Source of the DNA: Bacteroidales bacterium
GTDB lineage: Bacteria; Bacteroidota; Bacteroidia; Bacteroidales; VadinHA17
Length of the DNA stretch: 10,026 nucleotides
Reading direction: 5' to 3'
Assembly (NCBI GenBank): GCA_003520925.1
Contig: DOTV01000132.1
Location: forward strand, 471 to 10,496
This document shows, piece after piece, positions 7,304 through 10,026 of the stretch. Position 1 is the first letter of the stretch. Each line of letters starts with the position of its first letter. The notes under the pieces were generated by a model. The model searched no databases. It had not been told where the DNA came from and worked only from the letters and a program-made list of their open reading frames with translations. A program made the position numbers and the translations under genes.

Positions 7304-7833
7304 GCATAAATATTTTCAAAATCTTTATCATAAACTTCCACTGCACCATTTTCCTTCATAAGCGTTGTGATTTGCTCCGACTTTGAATTATCGAGCAAGT
7401 CAGTATTCACGACTATCACAAACTTATCATCAGTTGCCCTGCTGTCGAATATAGTATTCTCCCGGCCTGGAATGAGTTTCGACCTCGCAGAAAAAGCGGC
7501 AAGGCTTGCTATTGTAACTGTAAAAATTGTTATTACAATTGTAACTACAATAAATGACGGGAATGAATTGAAAGGCTTCCCCCCATAAACAATAGGCCAG
7601 TCAATTACAGAAGTGTAGTAAAGAAATGCAAGTACTCCGATAATTGCGAAAAGACCGAAGAAGTAAGCCGCTGTTGGCAGCCGGGATTTCCGTTTCAGCA
7701 GATGAAACACCTCATGTACCGGATATGGCGTAAAAACATCATAAATCTTGAATTCCTTTTTCTGCAGTGATTCAATGGAAGAAATAAATCTTTCCTCCTC
7801 ATCGAAAATTCCTATTTTGAATACCCTTTTCAT
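7300..7833 (-). CDS. actD: Alternative complex III membrane subunit ActD (DUF3341)
   Basis: ActD is a cofactor-free ACIII subunit with a structural role. The 177-residue protein has a soluble N-terminal part (1-52) containing DVFTPYPVHEV, two transmembrane helices (about 55-74 and 93-114), and a soluble C-terminal part. The YDVFTPYPVH motif and the helical hairpin with a short loop (VIDWPIVYGGKPFNSFPSF) are typical of this family. The ATG at 7833 is 12 bases after the actC stop and is preceded by AGGGG (7840-7844 on the plus strand as CCCCT), a reasonable ribosome-binding site. Its stop overlaps the actE start. Codons for the second helix create short repeats (ATTGTAACT at 7511 and 7538), judged a product of Val/Ile/Thr-rich coding. 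Confidence 0.93.
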   Translation of the reverse strand: MKRVFKIGIFDEEERFISSIESLQKKEFKIYDVFTPYPVHEVFHLLKRKSRLPTAAYFFGLFAIIGVLAFLYYTSVIDWPIVYGGKPFNSFPSFIVVTIVITIFTVTIASLAAFSARSKLIPGRENTIFDSRATDDKFVIVVNTDLLDNSKSEQITTLMKENGAVEVYDKDFENIYA

Positions 7834-7845
7834 AACTGACCCCTG

Positions 7846-9207
7846 TTAATCATCTTTTTTGTTTCCGATGTGAGCTACACTCTTTACTTCACTTATTGCC
7901 ATAATCGGAATATACCGGAAGAAAAGCAATATCCCTGCAGTGAATAAACCCAGAGTTCCCAGATATACACCTATTTCGATGTATGTAGGGTTATATGAAA
8001 CCCAGTTTGAGGGAAGGAAATCTTTACTGAGAGAAGTGACCACTATATTAAACCTTTCAAACCACATCCCAAGGTTAATCAGAAGTGAAACTGCAAGCAG
8101 TCCGACCCAGCTTCGCCTGACCTTCCTGAACCAGAAAAGCTGCGGGATCAAAGCATTACAGATAATCATTCCCCAGAACTGGAATGTATAATCGCCGGTA
8201 ATCCTGTTCCGGAAAAATGTAAACATCTCATATTCATTTCCTGAGTACCATGCAATAAAGACCTCTGTTGTATAGGCAGTTCCCATTATAAGAGAAATAA
8301 AAACAAGTATCCTGGCTATTGCATCCATGTGATTATCTGTAATATAATCGGTAAGCTTGTATATCTTTCTCACAATTACCATAAGAGTCATAACCATTGC
8401 AAAACCAGAGAAAATGGCTCCTACAACAAAGTAGGGAGGAAAGAGGGTTGTGTGCCAGCCCGGTTCAATTCCGACTGCAAAATCGGTCGAAACTATTGAG
8501 TGCACCGATACGACCAGCACAGCCGCTATCCCTCCAAGGATAAAACTCAGGGATTCAAACCTTATCCAATGATGACTTGAGCCGGTCCATCCCATTCCAA
8601 AGAATGCATAAATGGCCTTTTTAATCTTCGACTTTGTCCTGTCGCGGATAGTCGCAAAATCAGGTAACATACCAAGGTACCAGAAAGAAAATGAGATCAG
8701 GAGGTATGCCGTGATTGCAATAAAATCCCAGAAGAGAGGAGAGTTGAAATTCACCCATAGCGGACCACGGGTATTAGGGTATGGAAAAATATAGAAGGCA
8801 AGCCACACACGTCCCATATGTAAAGCAGGGAACAGAGCCGCCGACATAACTGCAATAACTGTCATTGCTTCCGCTGCCCTGTTAATGGATGTTCTCCACC
8901 GCTGCCTCAGGATAAGGAGGAATATGGAGAATGCTGTTCCGGCATGTCCGATACCTATCCACCATACAAAATTTACAATTTCCCAACCCCATCCAACCGA
9001 ATTATTTACGCCCCATGTTCCTATTCCCCGGGAAACCGTAATATAAATAGCATAGAAACCAAAAACAGCAGCAATTGATGCAAGCCCGAAAGCGACATAC
9101 CACCATAATCCGGGAGAGGTCTCCATTGGGGAAAGAATCTCTTTTGAAATCTGACTGAATGTCTTATTACCCTCAACAAGCGGACCTCTGATTTTCCTGT
9201 TGTACAT
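7846..9207 (-). CDS. actC: Alternative complex III quinol-binding membrane subunit ActC (NrfD/PsrC family)
   Basis: ActC is the NrfD/PsrC-type membrane subunit of ACIII. It binds menaquinol close to the ActB [3Fe-4S] cluster and is proposed to carry a proton path. The 453 residues include about ten hydrophobic helices after a soluble N-terminus of about 35 residues. Conserved stretches are WWIGIGHAGTAFSIFLLILR (82-101), FPALHMGRVW (126-135), PNTRGPLWVNFNSPLFWD (144-161) and MWFERFNIVVTSL (381-393). His130, Asp161 and Arg385 are polar residues in or beside helices and candidates for quinol or proton handling; the exact roles are inferred. GGAAG sits 3 bases before the start, and the N-terminal GPLVEGNKTF also fits the family. 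It lies 15 bases downstream of actB. Confidence 0.96.
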   Translation of the reverse strand: MYNRKIRGPLVEGNKTFSQISKEILSPMETSPGLWWYVAFGLASIAAVFGFYAIYITVSRGIGTWGVNNSVGWGWEIVNFVWWIGIGHAGTAFSIFLLILRQRWRTSINRAAEAMTVIAVMSAALFPALHMGRVWLAFYIFPYPNTRGPLWVNFNSPLFWDFIAITAYLLISFSFWYLGMLPDFATIRDRTKSKIKKAIYAFFGMGWTGSSHHWIRFESLSFILGGIAAVLVVSVHSIVSTDFAVGIEPGWHTTLFPPYFVVGAIFSGFAMVMTLMVIVRKIYKLTDYITDNHMDAIARILVFISLIMGTAYTTEVFIAWYSGNEYEMFTFFRNRITGDYTFQFWGMIICNALIPQLFWFRKVRRSWVGLLAVSLLINLGMWFERFNIVVTSLSKDFLPSNWVSYNPTYIEIGVYLGTLGLFTAGILLFFRYIPIMAISEVKSVAHIGNKKDD

Positions 9208-9222
9208 CTTCTTCCAGATTAC

Positions 9223-10026
9223 TTATGATTTTGATTCTTCATCATTCCAGACCTTTGTAAGGTATCCCACTGACGGAAGAGTATGCAGCTCTTCAAGCAG
9301 ATGGTAACGTCTTGGATTTTCAAATATCCCCGATACTTTACTGTTCCTGTCATTCAGGTTCCCGAAGATGATTGCCCCTGCCGGACAGGCCTGCATGCAT
9401 GCAGTTTTTATTTCGTTATCCCTCAGGGTTCTGTTTTCAAGCTTTGCCTGCAGTTTTTTCTCCTGTATGCGCTGAACGCAGAAGGAGCATTTTTCAACCA
9501 CGCCCCTCTCTCTTACAGTTACATCAGGATTTAAAACCATTTTCCCGAGATCTGATGCAGTATTAAAATCAAATGCTTTATTGTTTGTATACCTGAACCA
9601 GTTGAACCTTCTTACCTTATAAGGGCAGTTATTTATGCAGTACTTTGTTCCGATACAACGATTGTAGGTCATCTGGTTCAGTCCTTCGCTGCTGTGATTG
9701 GTCGCTGAAACAGGACAGACGTTTTCGCATGGCGCATTATCACAGTGCTGGCAAGTGATGGGTTGGAAATAGACCTTAGGATCATCAGGTGTATCAGAGT
9801 AATACCTGTCAATTTTTATCCAGTGCATTATCCTTCTCCTCCTGACCTCTTCCTTTCCCACAACAGGAATATTGTTCTCAGCCTGACAGGCAATAACACA
9901 GGAGTTGCATCCTACACACAAATTAAGATCTATTGCAAGGCCCCAATGAAAACCATCATATTTCACTTCAGGATAAAGAGTTCTGTGTTCTGCCTCATAC
10001 TGCTTATGAAGCTCATTGCCTGATTC
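9223..10026 (-). CDS. actB: Alternative complex III iron-sulfur subunit ActB, C-terminal part
   Basis: This is the ferredoxin-like C-terminal domain of ActB. The frame is open to the right edge, so a GTG at 9966 is internal; the N-terminal molybdopterin-oxidoreductase-like domain (normally several hundred residues, without Mo cofactor) lies outside. Fifteen cysteines fall in four groups: CVGCNSCVIAC (near 9916), CQHCDNAPCENVC (near 9750), CIGTKYCINNC (near 9655), and a final CSFC plus CMQAC pair (9487-9385). The third group has Thr (codon 9646-9648) where a ferredoxin motif has its second Cys. That leaves 15 ligands, matching the three [4Fe-4S] and one [3Fe-4S] clusters known for ActB. The clusters carry electrons from the quinol site in ActC towards the cytochrome subunits. 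actA would be expected further right on the same strand. Confidence 0.95.
   Translation of the reverse strand, partial: ESGNELHKQYEAEHRTLYPEVKYDGFHWGLAIDLNLCVGCNSCVIACQAENNIPVVGKEEVRRRRIMHWIKIDRYYSDTPDDPKVYFQPITCQHCDNAPCENVCPVSATNHSSEGLNQMTYNRCIGTKYCINNCPYKVRRFNWFRYTNNKAFDFNTASDLGKMVLNPDVTVRERGVVEKCSFCVQRIQEKKLQAKLENRTLRDNEIKTACMQACPAGAIIFGNLNDRNSKVSGIFENPRRYHLLEELHTLPSVGYLTKVWNDEESKS

Noticed and set aside
7511..7546. Direct repeat ATTGTAACT and an AATTGT/ACAATT inverted repeat
   Set aside because: They fall inside the Val/Ile/Thr-rich second helix of ActD and are explained by low-complexity coding, not by an operator or mobile element.
9283..9566. Plus-strand open frames opposite actB
   Set aside because: They mirror the cysteine-rich codons of the ActB cluster domain in other frames and show no independent protein features.
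1..10026. A hidden novel system, mobile element, CRISPR array or RNA gene
   Set aside because: Nearly every base is assigned to recognisable respiratory genes with gaps of 57 bases or less; there are no transposase, phage or repeat-array signatures and no tRNA- or rRNA-like stretch was noticed.

Overview
The window carries most of an aerobic respiratory chain of a Bacteroidota-type bacterium. The affiliation is inferred from three things: alternative complex III (ACIII, actBCDEF) paired with a caa3-type cytochrome c oxidase, weak or absent Shine-Dalgarno sequences at most starts, and a moderately low GC content (about 40% by eye). A related lineage such as Ignavibacteria cannot be excluded from sequence alone.

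Layout. Bases 1-5419 are a tightly packed plus-strand cluster: the 3' end of a DoxX-like membrane protein, a SCO copper chaperone (sco), oxidase subunits I (coxA), III (coxC), IV (coxD) and II (coxB, with a fused C-terminal cytochrome c domain), and heme O synthase (ctaB). Gaps are at most 18 bases, and coxA/coxC and coxB/ctaB overlap. Bases 5453-10026 are a minus-strand ACIII operon, read from the right edge as actB (3' part only), actC, actD, actE and actF. The two clusters converge on a 33-base gap with small inverted repeats that may form a weak two-way terminator.

How the genes work together. ActC (and probably ActF) handle menaquinol in the membrane. Electrons pass through the four iron-sulfur clusters of ActB to the cytochrome subunits (ActE here; pentaheme ActA presumably just outside the right edge). 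From there they reach the cytochrome c domain and CuA centre of CoxB, then heme a and the heme a3/CuB site of CoxA, where oxygen is reduced. SCO helps load copper and CtaB makes the heme O precursor of heme A. No bc1 complex and no free cytochrome c gene is seen, which fits direct transfer from ACIII to the fused cytochrome c domain.

All genes look intact except the two cut by the window edges. I see no RNA gene, mobile element, CRISPR array, phage gene or clearly new system. The points worth a second look are the A2-type (YSHPAVY) oxidase with coxB displaced to the end of the subunit genes, the convergent ACIII/oxidase arrangement, the missing proline after the likely axial methionine in both cytochrome c domains, and the repeat structure at the convergent junction.
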